Shown here: positions 27,341 to 38,318 of the stretch, piece after piece
How positions within the stretch are numbered: position 1 is the stretch's first letter
Layout: every line of letters starts with the position of its first letter
Source of the DNA: Pseudomonas frederiksbergensis
GTDB taxonomy: Bacteria > Pseudomonadota > Gammaproteobacteria > Pseudomonadales > Pseudomonadaceae
Reading direction: 5' to 3'
Assembly: GCF_035751725.1 (NCBI RefSeq)
Contig: NZ_CP142104.1
Span: 2,170,001 to 2,234,000, forward strand
Length of the DNA: 64,000 nucleotides
The notes under the pieces: model-generated
What the model was told of the DNA's origin: nothing
The model's input: the letters and a program-made list of their open reading frames with translations, nothing else
Databases searched by the model: none
Translations under genes and position numbers: made by a program

Positions 27341-28597
27341 ATGGGGTATCAAAAGATTCAGGTTCCGGCCGTCGGTGACAAAATCACCGTCAATGCAGAC
27401 CATTCTCTTAATGTTCCCGACAACCCGATCATCCCCTTCATTGAAGGCGACGGCATTGGCGTTGATATCAGTCCGGTCATGATCAAGGTGGTGGACGCGG
27501 CAGTCGAGAAGGCCTACGGCGGCAAGCGCAAGATTTCCTGGATGGAAGTCTATGCAGGCGAAAAAGCGACCCAGGTCTACGACCAGGACACCTGGCTACC
27601 CCAGGAAACCCTGGACGCGGTCAAGGACTACGTGGTTTCCATCAAAGGCCCGCTGACCACGCCGGTCGGTGGCGGTATCCGCTCGCTGAACGTAGCGCTG
27701 CGCCAGCAGCTCGACCTCTATGTCTGCCTGCGCCCGGTGCGCTGGTTCGAAGGTGTGCCAAGTCCTGTCAAGAAGCCGGGCGACGTGGACATGACGATCT
27801 TTCGTGAAAACTCCGAAGACATCTATGCCGGCATCGAGTGGAAGGCCGGTTCGGCCGAGGCCACCAAGGTCATCAAGTTCCTCAAAGAAGAAATGGGCGT
27901 CACCAAGATCCGCTTCGACGAGGACTGCGGCATCGGTGTGAAGCCGGTTTCCAAGCAGGGCACCAAGCGCCTGGCGCGCAAGGCTTTGCAGTATGTTGTC
28001 GACAATGACCGCGATTCGCTGACCATCGTGCACAAAGGCAACATCATGAAGTTCACCGAAGGTGCCTTCAAGGAATGGGCTTACGAAGTGGCGGCCGAAG
28101 AGTTCGGCGCGACCCTGCTCGACGGCGGGCCGTGGATGCAGTTCAAGAATCCGAAGACCGGCAAGAATGTCGTGGTCAAGGACGCCATTGCCGACGCCAT
28201 GCTCCAGCAGATCCTGCTGCGTCCGGCGGAATATGACGTGATCGCGACCCTCAACCTCAACGGCGACTACCTTTCCGATGCCCTGGCGGCGGAAGTGGGC
28301 GGTATCGGCATCGCGCCGGGCGCCAACCTGTCCGACACCGTGGCGATGTTCGAAGCTACCCACGGCACCGCGCCCAAGTACGCGGGCAAGGACCAGGTCA
28401 ACCCGGGGTCGCTGATCCTGTCGGCAGAAATGATGCTGCGCCACATGGGGTGGACCGAAGCGGCCGACCTGATCATCAAGGGCACCAACGGCGCGATTTC
28501 GGCCAAGACCGTGACCTATGACTTCGAGCGCCTGATGGACGGTGCCAAGCTGGTGTCGTCTTCCGGCTTCGGCGATGCGCTGATTTCGCACATGTAA
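27341..28597 (+). CDS. icd: Isocitrate dehydrogenase (NADP+), homodimeric type
   Basis: 418-residue TCA-cycle enzyme of the isopropylmalate/isocitrate dehydrogenase family. The start is the ATG at 27341 ([20 protein letters not shown]), with GGAG eight bases upstream. The phosphorylation-loop serine that AceK modifies in E. coli is present as S115 in [13 protein letters not shown]. The substrate and metal segments [31 protein letters not shown] and the coenzyme loop are intact. It is divergent from the monomeric isozyme gene; carrying both enzymes is a known Pseudomonas trait. Confidence 0.98.
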   Translation: MGYQKIQVPAVGDKITVNADHSLNVPDNPIIPFIEGDGIGVDISPVMIKVVDAAVEKAYGGKRKISWMEVYAGEKATQVYDQDTWLPQETLDAVKDYVVSIKGPLTTPVGGGIRSLNVALRQQLDLYVCLRPVRWFEGVPSPVKKPGDVDMTIFRENSEDIYAGIEWKAGSAEATKVIKFLKEEMGVTKIRFDEDCGIGVKPVSKQGTKRLARKALQYVVDNDRDSLTIVHKGNIMKFTEGAFKEWAYEVAAEEFGATLLDGGPWMQFKNPKTGKNVVVKDAIADAMLQQILLRPAEYDVIATLNLNGDYLSDALAAEVGGIGIAPGANLSDTVAMFEATHGTAPKYAGKDQVNPGSLILSAEMMLRHMGWTEAADLIIKGTNGAISAKTVTYDFERLMDGAKLVSSSGFGDALISHM

Positions 28598-28615
28598 GCG
28601 AAGCCTGGAAACGAG

Positions 28616-28652
28616 AATGCCCGGTTCGAGTGATCGAAACCGGGCATTTTTT
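28616..28652 (+). terminator. Terminator after icd
   Basis: An 11-base stem, AATGCCCGGTT (28616-28626) with AACCGGGCATT (28638-28648), is extended inwards by further pairs and followed by TTTTTTA on the plus strand. It may also serve cspD from the other side, where the T-tract is weaker. Confidence 0.9.
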
Positions 28653-28670
28653 ATCGTGTGGGCGGGTAAT

Positions 28671-28979
28671 CTAGTGATCTTCGGTGACCCGCGGCTTGAG
28701 GCGGACCTTGGTGGGCTCTGGCATTTCGCTGCACGCAGTCCCCTCGGCTTCGACGGCGACCGGGCAGATTCCAACGGCATGCGTACCCTTTGGCCCCTGT
28801 ACCATGCAGAACGTCACCGGCTGGCCTGCCTTCAGGGTTTTATAACCGTCCATCTGAATGGCAGAGAAATGAGCGAAGAGATCCTCGTCGTTCCCGTCTT
28901 GGATAATGAAGCCGTAGCCCTTGGCGTTGTTGAACCATTTGACCTTTCCCTTGACTCGCGCACTGGTGGTACCTGACAT
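28671..28979 (-). CDS. cspD: Cold-shock-domain protein, CspD-like
   Basis: 102-residue single-stranded nucleic-acid-binding protein. The cold-shock domain includes GKVKWFNNAKGYGFI (RNP1) and DLFAHFSAIQ (RNP2). It neighbours clpS-clpA as in E. coli and P. aeruginosa, where CspD is a stationary-phase replication inhibitor. AGGGA precedes the ATG at 28979. It has an N-terminal SGTTSAR extension and a tail of about 30 residues after the domain (GTACSEMPEPTKVRLK), longer than the usual form of about 70-90 residues. Confidence 0.9.
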   Translation of the reverse strand: MSGTTSARVKGKVKWFNNAKGYGFIIQDGNDEDLFAHFSAIQMDGYKTLKAGQPVTFCMVQGPKGTHAVGICPVAVEAEGTACSEMPEPTKVRLKPRVTEDH

Positions 28980-29205
28980 ACCAATTTCCCTCTGCAACAC
29001 ACCCCGGCAACGGAGTATCATCCTGATCATCCGCTGTCGATCAAATGGAAATCGGATTGACTTCGCGGACCTTTTTAACCCACGGTGGGCTCTATTGGTT
29101 GTAACACCGATTCGCCGTTAGTCAAGGTGATCGGGCGGTAGCGGTTGAAATCGCCCGCAAGCGGCCCCATCACTGTATTTGCCAACTAAACGAACCTTTC
29201 TTTCC

Positions 29206-29568
29206 ATGCATGCAATCAGCCAGATTCGACTAACATTCAATCAGGATCGCCCGGATCAACATGACGACGATTCAGCGGGCATTGCTGTTCAGGAATCAAA
29301 GCCCGCTTTACAGGCTCCACCGATGTACAAGGTGGTTTTGTTCAACGATGACTACACACCGATGGATTTCGTCGTCGAAGTGCTCGAGGTGTTTTTCAAC
29401 CTGAATCGTGAGCTGGCGACCAAGGTCATGCTGGCCGTTCATACAGAGGGACGGGCAGTATGTGGTGTGTTTACCCGCGACATCGCGGAGACCAAGGCCA
29501 TGCAGGTCAACCAGTACGCCCGGGAAAGCCAGCATCCGCTACTCTGTGAAATCGAGAAGGACGGTTAA
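29206..29568 (+). CDS. clpS: ATP-dependent Clp protease adaptor ClpS
   Basis: 120-residue N-recognin that binds proteins with N-terminal Leu, Phe, Tyr or Trp and hands them to ClpA. The binding-site region [21 protein letters not shown] and the later [21 protein letters not shown] are intact. I chose the ATG at 29206 ([11 protein letters not shown]); no strong ribosome binding site precedes it, and an in-frame TTG nine codons earlier is less likely. It sits 28 bases before clpA. The bpt and aat transferase genes that make such N-degrons lie 4 kb away. Confidence 0.95.
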   Translation: MHAISQIRLTFNQDRPDQHDDDSAGIAVQESKPALQAPPMYKVVLFNDDYTPMDFVVEVLEVFFNLNRELATKVMLAVHTEGRAVCGVFTRDIAETKAMQVNQYARESQHPLLCEIEKDG

Positions 29569-29596
29569 CGCCGACCACTTGGGTATGAGGTGAACC

Positions 29597-31867
29597 ATGT
29601 TAAACCGCGAGCTCGAAGTCACCCTCAATCTTGCCTTCAAGGAGGCTCGTTCGAAGCGTCATGAATTCATGACCGTCGAGCACCTGCTGTTGGCCCTATT
29701 GGATAATGAGGCTGCCGCCACCGTTTTGCGTGCCTGCGGCGCGAACCTCGACAAACTCAAGCACGATTTGCAGGAGTTCATCGACTCCACCACGCCGTTG
29801 ATCCCCGTTCACGACGAGGACCGCGAAACCCAGCCGACCCTGGGCTTCCAGCGTGTGCTGCAGCGTGCTGTCTTTCACGTGCAGAGCTCGGGCAAGCGCG
29901 AAGTCACCGGGGCCAACGTGCTGGTGGCCATCTTCAGCGAGCAGGAAAGCCAGGCGGTATTCCTGCTCAAGCAACAGAGCGTTGCGCGCATCGATGTCGT
30001 CAACTACATCGCCCATGGCATCTCGAAAGTGCCTGGGCATGGCGATCATTCCGAAGGTGAACAGGACATGCAGGACGATGAGGGCGGTGAGTCTTCTTCA
30101 TCAGGCAATCCGCTGGACGCATATGCCAGCAACCTGAACGAACTGGCCCGCCAGGGCCGTATCGACCCGCTGGTCGGACGCGAGGCGGAAGTCGAGCGCG
30201 TGGCACAGATCCTCGCGCGGCGCCGCAAGAACAACCCACTGCTGGTGGGCGAGGCTGGGGTGGGCAAGACCGCCATCGCCGAAGGCCTGGCCAAGCGCAT
30301 CGTCGACAACCAGGTGCCGGACCTGCTGGCCAATAGCGTGGTGTATTCCCTCGACCTGGGTGCCTTGCTGGCCGGTACCAAATACCGTGGTGACTTCGAG
30401 AAGCGCTTCAAGGCGCTGCTCGGCGAGCTGAAGAAGCGCCCGCAGGCGATCCTGTTCATCGACGAGATCCACACCATCATCGGTGCGGGTGCTGCGTCCG
30501 GTGGCGTCATGGATGCCTCGAACCTGCTCAAGCCGCTGCTGTCCTCGGGTGATATCCGTTGCATTGGCTCGACCACGTTCCAGGAGTTCCGCGGCATCTT
30601 CGAGAAGGACCGTGCCCTGGCGCGGCGTTTCCAGAAAGTCGACGTGTCGGAGCCCTCGGTGGAAGACACCATTGGTATCCTGCGCGGCCTGAAAGGACGT
30701 TTCGAGCTGCACCACAGCATCGAATACAGTGATGAAGCGTTGCGCGCTGCTGCCGAGCTGGCGTCGCGCTACATCAATGATCGGCACATGCCGGACAAGG
30801 CCATCGACGTCATCGACGAGGCGGGTGCCTACCAGCGCCTGCAGCCGATCGAAAATCGCGTCAAGCGCATCGAGGTGCCGCAAGTCGAGGACATCGTCGC
30901 GAAAATCGCGCGGATTCCGCCAAAACACGTCACCAGCTCCGACAAGGAACTGCTGCGTAACCTGGAGCGCGACCTGAAGCTGACGGTGTTCGGCCAGGAC
31001 GCGGCCATCGACTCGCTGTCGACCGCGATCAAGCTGTCTCGCGCCGGGCTGAAGTCGCCAGACAAGCCGGTCGGTTCGTTCCTGTTTGCCGGGCCTACCG
31101 GTGTCGGCAAGACCGAGGCGGCGCGGCAGTTGGCAAAGGCGCTGGGGATCGAGCTGGTTCGCTTTGACATGTCCGAGTACATGGAGCGCCACACCGTATC
31201 GCGTCTGATCGGTGCGCCTCCGGGATATGTCGGTTTCGACCAGGGCGGGCTCCTGACCGAGGCGATTACCAAGCAACCTCACTGTGTGCTGTTGCTCGAC
31301 GAAATCGAGAAGGCGCATCCGGAAGTCTTCAACCTGCTGCTGCAGGTCATGGACCACGGTACCTTGACCGACAACAACGGGCGAAAGGCGGACTTCCGCA
31401 ACGTGATCATCATCATGACCACCAACGCGGGTGCCGAGACGGCCGCGCGCGCTTCGATCGGTTTCACCCATCAGGACCACTCGTCCGATGCGATGGAAGT
31501 GATCAAGAAGAGCTTCACGCCTGAGTTCCGCAACCGCCTGGACACCATTATCCAGTTCGGTCGCCTCAGCCATGAGGTCATCAAGAGCGTGGTGGACAAG
31601 TTCCTTACCGAACTTCAGGCGCAGCTCGAAGACAAGCGCGTGTTGCTGGAAGTCACCGATGCGGCGCGCAGCTGGCTGGCGGAAGGTGGCTACGACGTGA
31701 CGATGGGCGCCCGGCCGATGGCTCGCTTGATCCAGGACAAGATCAAGCGTCCGCTGGCCGAGGAGATCCTGTTTGGCGAACTGGCCGAACATGGCGGTGT
31801 GGTTCACATCGACATCAAGGACGGCGAGCTGACCTTCGACTTCGAAACCACCGCCGAAATGGCTTGA
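29597..31867 (+). CDS. clpA: ATP-dependent Clp protease ATP-binding subunit ClpA
   Basis: 756-residue AAA+ unfoldase that feeds substrates to ClpP. It has an N-terminal double repeat (1-150), then D1 with Walker A GEAGVGKTAIAEGLAKR and Walker B ILFIDEIHTI. D2 follows, with Walker A GPTGVGKTEAARQLAK and VLLLDEIEKAHP. The ClpP-docking loop appears as ASIGFTHQDHS (IGF tripeptide). Length matches E. coli ClpA (758). It is co-oriented with clpS, which can redirect it, and ends in a strong terminator. Confidence 0.98.
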   Translation: MLNRELEVTLNLAFKEARSKRHEFMTVEHLLLALLDNEAAATVLRACGANLDKLKHDLQEFIDSTTPLIPVHDEDRETQPTLGFQRVLQRAVFHVQSSGKREVTGANVLVAIFSEQESQAVFLLKQQSVARIDVVNYIAHGISKVPGHGDHSEGEQDMQDDEGGESSSSGNPLDAYASNLNELARQGRIDPLVGREAEVERVAQILARRRKNNPLLVGEAGVGKTAIAEGLAKRIVDNQVPDLLANSVVYSLDLGALLAGTKYRGDFEKRFKALLGELKKRPQAILFIDEIHTIIGAGAASGGVMDASNLLKPLLSSGDIRCIGSTTFQEFRGIFEKDRALARRFQKVDVSEPSVEDTIGILRGLKGRFELHHSIEYSDEALRAAAELASRYINDRHMPDKAIDVIDEAGAYQRLQPIENRVKRIEVPQVEDIVAKIARIPPKHVTSSDKELLRNLERDLKLTVFGQDAAIDSLSTAIKLSRAGLKSPDKPVGSFLFAGPTGVGKTEAARQLAKALGIELVRFDMSEYMERHTVSRLIGAPPGYVGFDQGGLLTEAITKQPHCVLLLDEIEKAHPEVFNLLLQVMDHGTLTDNNGRKADFRNVIIIMTTNAGAETAARASIGFTHQDHSSDAMEVIKKSFTPEFRNRLDTIIQFGRLSHEVIKSVVDKFLTELQAQLEDKRVLLEVTDAARSWLAEGGYDVTMGARPMARLIQDKIKRPLAEEILFGELAEHGGVVHIDIKDGELTFDFETTAEMA

Positions 31868-31886
31868 TTGTTAGTTGCAACAAAGC

Positions 31887-31913
31887 AAAAGGCGCCGAAA
31901 GGCGCCTTTTTTT
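31887..31913 (+). terminator. Intrinsic terminator after clpA
   Basis: Ten-base arms AAAAGGCGCC and GGCGCCTTTT flank a GAAA tetraloop and are followed by further T. It lies 20 bases after the clpA stop. Confidence 0.93.
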
Positions 31914-31983
31914 ATTCTGGATTCACTCAACCCCTGTGAGGTCTTTGTGTTTCCGATGGTTTGGGGTAAATCCCAGGCAAACA

Positions 31984-32011
31984 AAAACGCCCGACATGAG
32001 CCGGGCGTTTT
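31984..32011 (-). terminator. Intrinsic terminator after infA
   Basis: Arms AAAACGCCCG (31984-31993) and CGGGCGTTTT (32002-32011) flank an eight-base loop. On the minus strand the stem ends in CGTTTTTGTTTG, 12 bases past the infA stop. Confidence 0.85.
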
Positions 32012-32022
32012 GTATTGACTTG

Positions 32023-32241
32023 TTAGCGAGCGCGGTAAGTGATGCGCCCTTTGCTCAAGTCATAGGGCGTCAGCTCGACGCGCACTTTGTCACCGGTAAG
32101 AATACGAATGTAGTTCTTGCGCATCTTGCCGGAGATATGCGCGGTTACGACGTGCCCATTTTCCAACTCCACACGAAACATGGTGTTGGGCAGGGTGTCG
32201 ACGACAGTGCCTTCCATTTCGAAGCTGTCTTCTTTCGACAT
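32023..32241 (-). CDS. infA: Translation initiation factor IF-1
   Basis: 72-residue OB-fold factor that binds the ribosomal A site during initiation. The sequence starts [20 protein letters not shown] and contains [20 protein letters not shown] and [12 protein letters not shown], essentially the universal IF-1. The start at 32241 is fixed by the conserved N-terminus, with GAGGG ten bases upstream. It is a single-gene unit next to clpA as in E. coli. Confidence 0.98.
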
Positions 32242-32399
32242 GCAGTAAAGCCCTCGGTATCCAGTGAATGGCCCGGTGCAACTGCGCCAGGCAAAAGCGG
32301 CGTGCATTGTGCCCGAAAAAGGGGGGCCAAGCCAAGGGGTTCTTGGGAGGTTACTCAATGAGACCGGCGCTTCGATAAGACGCGGACTCGCGAGCGGCC

Positions 32400-33107
32400 T
32401 TAGTTCAGGACAACCCACCGCTGGTTGATCAGCAATTCAATGGGCCGATATTGGGTCTTGTAGTTCATTTTTTTGCAATTCTTGATCCAGTACCCCAGGT
32501 ACACCGCTTCCAGGCCCAGGCGCCGACATTCATTGATCTGCCAGAGGATGGCAAAGCGTCCCAGGCTGCGTTTTTCCTCGTCGGGCTCATAAAAGGTGTA
32601 GACCGCCGACAAGCCGTTGGGCAGCAGGTCGGTGACGGCGATGGCCACCAGCCGGCCCTCGAGGCGGAACTCATAGAAACGTGAAAACGGCAGGTCGCGC
32701 ACCAGGAAGGTCGAAAACTGGTCCCGGCTGGGCGGGTACATGTCGCCGTCGGCGTGGCGCTGTTCGATGTAGCGCTGGTACAGGTCGAAATATTCTTCGC
32801 TGAACTGCGGTTTGGCTGGGCGTACCTGCACATCGGCGTTGCGCTTGAAAATGCGCTTCTGCTGTCGGTTGGGGGTGAAGCGGGCCACGGGAATGCGCGC
32901 CGGGACGCACGCGTTGCAATGCTGGCAATGGGGCCGGTAGAGGTGATCGCCGCTGCGACGAAAACCCATCTCCGACAGGTCGGCATAGACATGCACGTCC
33001 ATGGGCTGGCTGGGATCGAGAAACAGGGTCGTGGCCTGCTCCTCGGGCAGGTAGCTGCATGAGTGAGGTTGAGTGGCATAGAACTTCAAGCGCGCCAACT
33101 CGGTCAT
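32400..33107 (-). CDS. bpt: Aspartate/glutamate leucyltransferase (Bpt, Ate1-like)
   Basis: 235-residue aminoacyl-tRNA-protein transferase of the bacterial Bpt type. It adds leucine to N-terminal Asp or Glu, making ClpS-ClpA substrates. The N-terminal cysteine cluster is [10 protein letters not shown] and [17 protein letters not shown]; the GNAT-like C-terminal half holds [17 protein letters not shown] and [16 protein letters not shown] start at the ATG at 33107 with GAGGG upstream, rather than the TTG two codons earlier. It is followed by a 158-base gap to infA. The aat gene is just upstream, so the two transferases are probably co-transcribed. Confidence 0.94.
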
Positions 33108-33163
33108 AATCAACCCTCGGGATAAACTTCAATTCAAGTGTAAGCCAGGAGCGCGAATATCGC

Positions 33164-33844
33164 TCAGCAAACCCAGGTGGCTTGGTTGGGTTGGTCCAGA
33201 TGGGCTTTCAAGTAAGCGGTGAACTCGGTTCGCGGAATCGATCGCGCGCCCAGGCTGTGCAGATGCTCGGTGGGCATCTGGCAGTCGATCAGGACGAACC
33301 CTGCTTCCTTGAGGTGTTGGACCAGGGTTGCGAAGCCAAATTTCGACGCATTGTCGGCTCGACTGAACATGGACTCGCCAAAAAACAATTGCCCCATCGC
33401 CAGGCCGTACAGCCCGCCAACCAACACGCCTCGATCCCAGACCTCCACGGAATGGGCGAAGCCGCGTCGGTGCAGTTCCAGATAAGCGGTCTGCATGGCG
33501 TCGGTGATCCAGGTGCCGTCGGCATAATCCCTGGGCGCGGCGCAGGCCTTGATGACGGCAGCGAAATCCTGGTCGAACGTCACTTCATAGCGCTGCTTGC
33601 GCAATAGCTTGCCCAGGCTGCGCGAGACATGCAGCTCGTCGGGAAACAGCACGGTGCGCGGGTCCGGTGACCACCACAGGATCGGCTGGCCCTCCGAGAA
33701 CCACGGGAAGCAGCCGTGGCGATAGGCCTGGATCAAGCGGTCGGCGGACAGATCCCCACCGGCGGCGAGCAGGCCGTTGGGGTCGCGCATGGCTTTTTCC
33801 AGGGGCGGAAAATCGAATGTGTTGCGTTGTAACCAAGTCAGCAT
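33164..33844 (-). CDS. aat: Leucyl/phenylalanyl-tRNA--protein transferase
   Basis: 226-residue enzyme that transfers Leu or Phe to N-terminal Lys or Arg, the other branch of the bacterial N-degron pathway. Diagnostic segments are [36 protein letters not shown] and [18 protein letters not shown]. It stands 56 bases before bpt and 69 after trxB, all on the minus strand. A GC-rich hairpin in the trxB-aat gap may be a weak terminator. Confidence 0.97.
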   Translation of the reverse strand: MLTWLQRNTFDFPPLEKAMRDPNGLLAAGGDLSADRLIQAYRHGCFPWFSEGQPILWWSPDPRTVLFPDELHVSRSLGKLLRKQRYEVTFDQDFAAVIKACAAPRDYADGTWITDAMQTAYLELHRRGFAHSVEVWDRGVLVGGLYGLAMGQLFFGESMFSRADNASKFGFATLVQHLKEAGFVLIDCQMPTEHLHSLGARSIPRTEFTAYLKAHLDQPNQATWVC

Positions 33845-33870
33845 TGTTGTCCGGGCTTGCAGAAGGGGAG

Positions 33871-33900
33871 GGCGGGGCTCCAGATTGGCCGGAGCCCGCC
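33871..33900 (-). terminator. GC-rich hairpin between trxB and aat
   Basis: GGCGGGGCTCC (33871-33881) can pair with GGAGCCCGCC (33891-33900) around a nine-base loop, with one bulge. No T-tract follows on the minus strand, so it may be only a pause or stability element. Confidence 0.35.
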
Positions 33901-33913
33901 TAGAGGTTAACCG

Positions 33914-35192
<1,279 letters not shown>

Positions 35193-37601
35193 TTGAAGAA
35201 ATCCACCGCAGCACCCAAGACAGTCGTTCCGCTCTGGCGCCAACAATTGCACTACCGGCTCAAGGAAGGTGCGTTGATCGCCATCGGTGCCTTGTGCCTG
35301 TTCCTGATGATGGCCTTGCTGACCTACGGCAAGGACGATCCGGGCTGGAGCCACAACAGCAAGATCGAAGACGTGCAGAATTTCGGCGGTCCTGCCGGTT
35401 CCTACAGCGCCGACATCCTGTTCATGGTGCTGGGCTACTTCGCTTATATCTTCCCGCTGCTGCTGGCGATCAAGACGTACCAGATATTTCGCCAGCGCCA
35501 TGAGCCGTGGCAGTGGAGCGGCTGGCTGTTTTCCTGGCGCCTGATCGGCCTGGTCTTCCTGGTGTTGTCAGGCGCCGCCCTGGCCCACATTCATTTCCAC
35601 GCGCCTACGGGCCTGCCGGCCGGGGCCGGAGGCGCGCTGGGTGAAAGCCTCGGCGACCTGGCCAGGAACGCGCTCAACATCCAGGGCAGTACGCTGTTGT
35701 TCATCGCCTTGTTCCTGTTCGGCCTGACGGTTTTCACCGACCTGTCGTGGTTCAAGGTCATGGACGTTACCGGCAAGATCACCCTCGATCTCATCGAATT
35801 GATCCAGGGCGCGCTGAACCGCTGGTGGGCGGCGCGCAATGAGCGCAAGCAACTGGTGGCGCAACTGCGTGAAGTCGACGACCGCGTCCACGACGTCGTG
35901 GCGCCAACGGTGACGGACAAACGCGAGCAGGCCAAGGTCAAGGAGCGCTTGATCGAGCGCGAGCAGGCCCTGAGCAAGCACATGTCCGAGCGCGAAAAAC
36001 AGGTACCGCCGGTCATCACCATGGCCCCGACCAAGCCGCCCGAGCAAAGCAAGCGCGTGCAGAAGGAAAAACAGGCGCCGTTGTTCGTCGACAGCGCGGT
36101 CGAGGGCACCTTGCCGCCGATCTCGATCCTCGACCCGGCCGAGAAGAAACAACTCAATTATTCCCCCGAGTCCCTGGCGGCCGTCGGGCACTTGCTTGAG
36201 ATCAAGCTCAAGGAATTCGGTGTAGAGGTCTCGGTGGATTCGATTCACCCGGGCCCGGTCATTACCCGTTACGAAATCCAGCCGGCCGCTGGCGTGAAAG
36301 TCAGCCGCATCGCCAACCTGGCGAAGGACCTGGCGCGTTCCCTGGCCGTGACCAGCGTGCGGGTAGTGGAAGTGATTCCCGGCAAGACCACCGTGGGCAT
36401 CGAGATTCCCAACGAAGACCGGCAGATCGTGCGTTTCTCCGAGGTGCTGTCGACGCCGGAGTACGACAACCACAAGTCGCCGGTCACCCTGGCCCTGGGC
36501 CACGACATCGGCGGCAAGCCGGTCATCACCGACCTGGCGAAAATGCCCCACCTGCTGGTGGCCGGTACCACCGGTTCCGGTAAATCGGTGGGCGTGAACG
36601 CGATGATTCTGTCGATCCTGTTCAAGTCCGGCCCGGAAGACGCCAAGCTGATCATGATCGACCCGAAGATGCTGGAACTGTCGATCTACGAGGGCATTCC
36701 GCACCTGCTGTGTCCGGTGGTCACCGACATGAAGGACGCCGCCAACGCACTGCGCTGGAGCGTCGCCGAGATGGAGCGCCGCTACAAGCTGATGGCGAAG
36801 ATGGGCGTGCGCAACCTGTCGGGCTTCAACGCCAAGGTGAAGGAGGCCGAAGAGGCCGGGACGCCATTGAGCGACCCGCTGTATCACCGCGAAAGCATCC
36901 ACGACGAAGCGCCGCTGCTGCACAAGCTGCCGACGATCGTGGTGGTGGTGGACGAATTCGCCGACATGATGATGATCGTCGGCAAGAAGGTCGAAGAACT
37001 GATCGCCCGTATTGCCCAGAAGGCCCGTGCGGCGGGTATCCACTTGATCCTCGCCACCCAGCGGCCGTCGGTGGACGTGATCACCGGCCTGATCAAGGCC
37101 AACATCCCGACCCGCATGGCGTTCCAGGTGTCGAGCAAGATCGACTCGCGGACCATCATCGACCAGGGTGGCGCCGAGCAACTGCTGGGCCACGGTGACA
37201 TGCTCTACATGCCGCCGGGCACCAGCCTGCCGATTCGTGTCCACGGCGCGTTCGTCTCCGATGACGAAGTGCACCGCGTGGTGGAAGCCTGGAAGTTGCG
37301 CGGCGCCCCTGAATACAACGACGACATCCTCAACGGTGTCGAAGAGGCCGGCAGCGGCTTTGAAGGTGGCAGTGGCGGTGGCGGCGATGACGATGCCGAG
37401 ACCGACGCGCTCTATGACGAAGCGGTGCAGTTCGTCCTGGAGAGCCGCCGGGCCTCGATTTCCGCGGTACAGCGCAAGCTGAAGATTGGCTACAACCGCG
37501 CCGCCCGCATGATCGAAGCCATGGAAATGGCCGGGGTCGTGACGGCCATGAACACCAACGGTTCGCGCGAAGTGCTCGCGCCGGGCCCGATGCGCGACTG
37601 A
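35193..37601 (+). CDS. ftsK: DNA translocase FtsK
   Basis: 802-residue septal DNA pump that moves chromosome ends and activates XerCD at dif. The N-terminus has about four membrane helices (to residue 190), then a charged linker. The RecA-like motor carries Walker [16 protein letters not shown] (near 457) and [13 protein letters not shown]. The C-terminal winged-helix gamma domain ([20 protein letters not shown]) recognises KOPS sites. It starts at a TTG codon (35193) with AGGAAAAGAAG just upstream; no ATG or GTG gives the conserved [18 protein letters not shown] end. It is the first gene of a plus-strand run with lolA and rarA. Confidence 0.96.
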   Translation: MKKSTAAPKTVVPLWRQQLHYRLKEGALIAIGALCLFLMMALLTYGKDDPGWSHNSKIEDVQNFGGPAGSYSADILFMVLGYFAYIFPLLLAIKTYQIFRQRHEPWQWSGWLFSWRLIGLVFLVLSGAALAHIHFHAPTGLPAGAGGALGESLGDLARNALNIQGSTLLFIALFLFGLTVFTDLSWFKVMDVTGKITLDLIELIQGALNRWWAARNERKQLVAQLREVDDRVHDVVAPTVTDKREQAKVKERLIEREQALSKHMSEREKQVPPVITMAPTKPPEQSKRVQKEKQAPLFVDSAVEGTLPPISILDPAEKKQLNYSPESLAAVGHLLEIKLKEFGVEVSVDSIHPGPVITRYEIQPAAGVKVSRIANLAKDLARSLAVTSVRVVEVIPGKTTVGIEIPNEDRQIVRFSEVLSTPEYDNHKSPVTLALGHDIGGKPVITDLAKMPHLLVAGTTGSGKSVGVNAMILSILFKSGPEDAKLIMIDPKMLELSIYEGIPHLLCPVVTDMKDAANALRWSVAEMERRYKLMAKMGVRNLSGFNAKVKEAEEAGTPLSDPLYHRESIHDEAPLLHKLPTIVVVVDEFADMMMIVGKKVEELIARIAQKARAAGIHLILATQRPSVDVITGLIKANIPTRMAFQVSSKIDSRTIIDQGGAEQLLGHGDMLYMPPGTSLPIRVHGAFVSDDEVHRVVEAWKLRGAPEYNDDILNGVEEAGSGFEGGSGGGGDDDAETDALYDEAVQFVLESRRASISAVQRKLKIGYNRAARMIEAMEMAGVVTAMNTNGSREVLAPGPMRD

Positions 37602-37659
37602 CTACCCGGGCGGCGTGATGACACGCCGTTCGACCCCCCACGAATTCATGAGGATTCCC

Positions 37660-38283
37660 ATGCGCCTGATTCGCATGCTGCTGTTGCCCGTACTGGCCCT
37701 GTCTGCTTTTTCGGCCCAGGCCGGCGAGAAGGACGTGGCCCGCCTGACCCAGTTGCTGGGCAGCTCCCAGACCCTGACGGCACGCTTTTCCCAGTTGACC
37801 CTCGACGGCAGCGGCACCCAATTGCAGGAAACTGCCGGCGACATGGCCCTGCAGCGTCCGGGCCTGTTCTACTGGCACACCGATGCGCCAGCCGAGCAAC
37901 TGATGGTCTCCGACGGCAAGAAAGTTTCCCTGTGGGACCCGGACCTGGAACAGGTGACCATCAAGACCCTCGACCAGCGCCTGACCCAGACGCCCGCTCT
38001 GTTGCTCTCCGGTGACATCTCCGAGATCAGCCAGAGCTTCGACATCACCTCCAAGGAAGCGGGCGGCGTGATTGACTTCACTCTCAAGCCCAAGACCAAG
38101 GACAGCCTGTTCGACAGCCTGCGCCTGTCGTTCCGCAACGGCGTGGTCAACGACATGCAACTGATCGACAGCGTCGGCCAGCGCACCAATATCCTGTTCA
38201 CCGGGGTCAAGGCCAACGAGGCGATCCCTGCGTCCAAGTTCAAGTTCGACATCCCCAAGGGTGCGGACGTGATCCAGGAATAA
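37660..38283 (+). CDS. lolA: Outer-membrane lipoprotein carrier protein LolA
   Basis: 207-residue periplasmic chaperone that carries lipoproteins from LolCDE to LolB. The signal peptide is [22 protein letters not shown]. The mature barrel shows [21 protein letters not shown] and [20 protein letters not shown], typical of LolA. The ATG at 37660 has GAGG six bases upstream; upstream in-frame starts (GTG 37615, ATG 37648) lack one. It lies 58 bases after ftsK, as in most gammaproteobacteria. Confidence 0.95.
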   Translation: MRLIRMLLLPVLALSAFSAQAGEKDVARLTQLLGSSQTLTARFSQLTLDGSGTQLQETAGDMALQRPGLFYWHTDAPAEQLMVSDGKKVSLWDPDLEQVTIKTLDQRLTQTPALLLSGDISEISQSFDITSKEAGGVIDFTLKPKTKDSLFDSLRLSFRNGVVNDMQLIDSVGQRTNILFTGVKANEAIPASKFKFDIPKGADVIQE

Positions 38284-38318
38284 CCCCAAGCGCCCCAGTG
38301 GAGGTTGCATAAGCAGTG

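Noticed and set aside
28623..28640. GGTTCGA within the icd terminator, like a tRNA T-loop
   Set aside because: There is no acceptor stem, anticodon arm or D-loop around it; it is the terminator stem itself.
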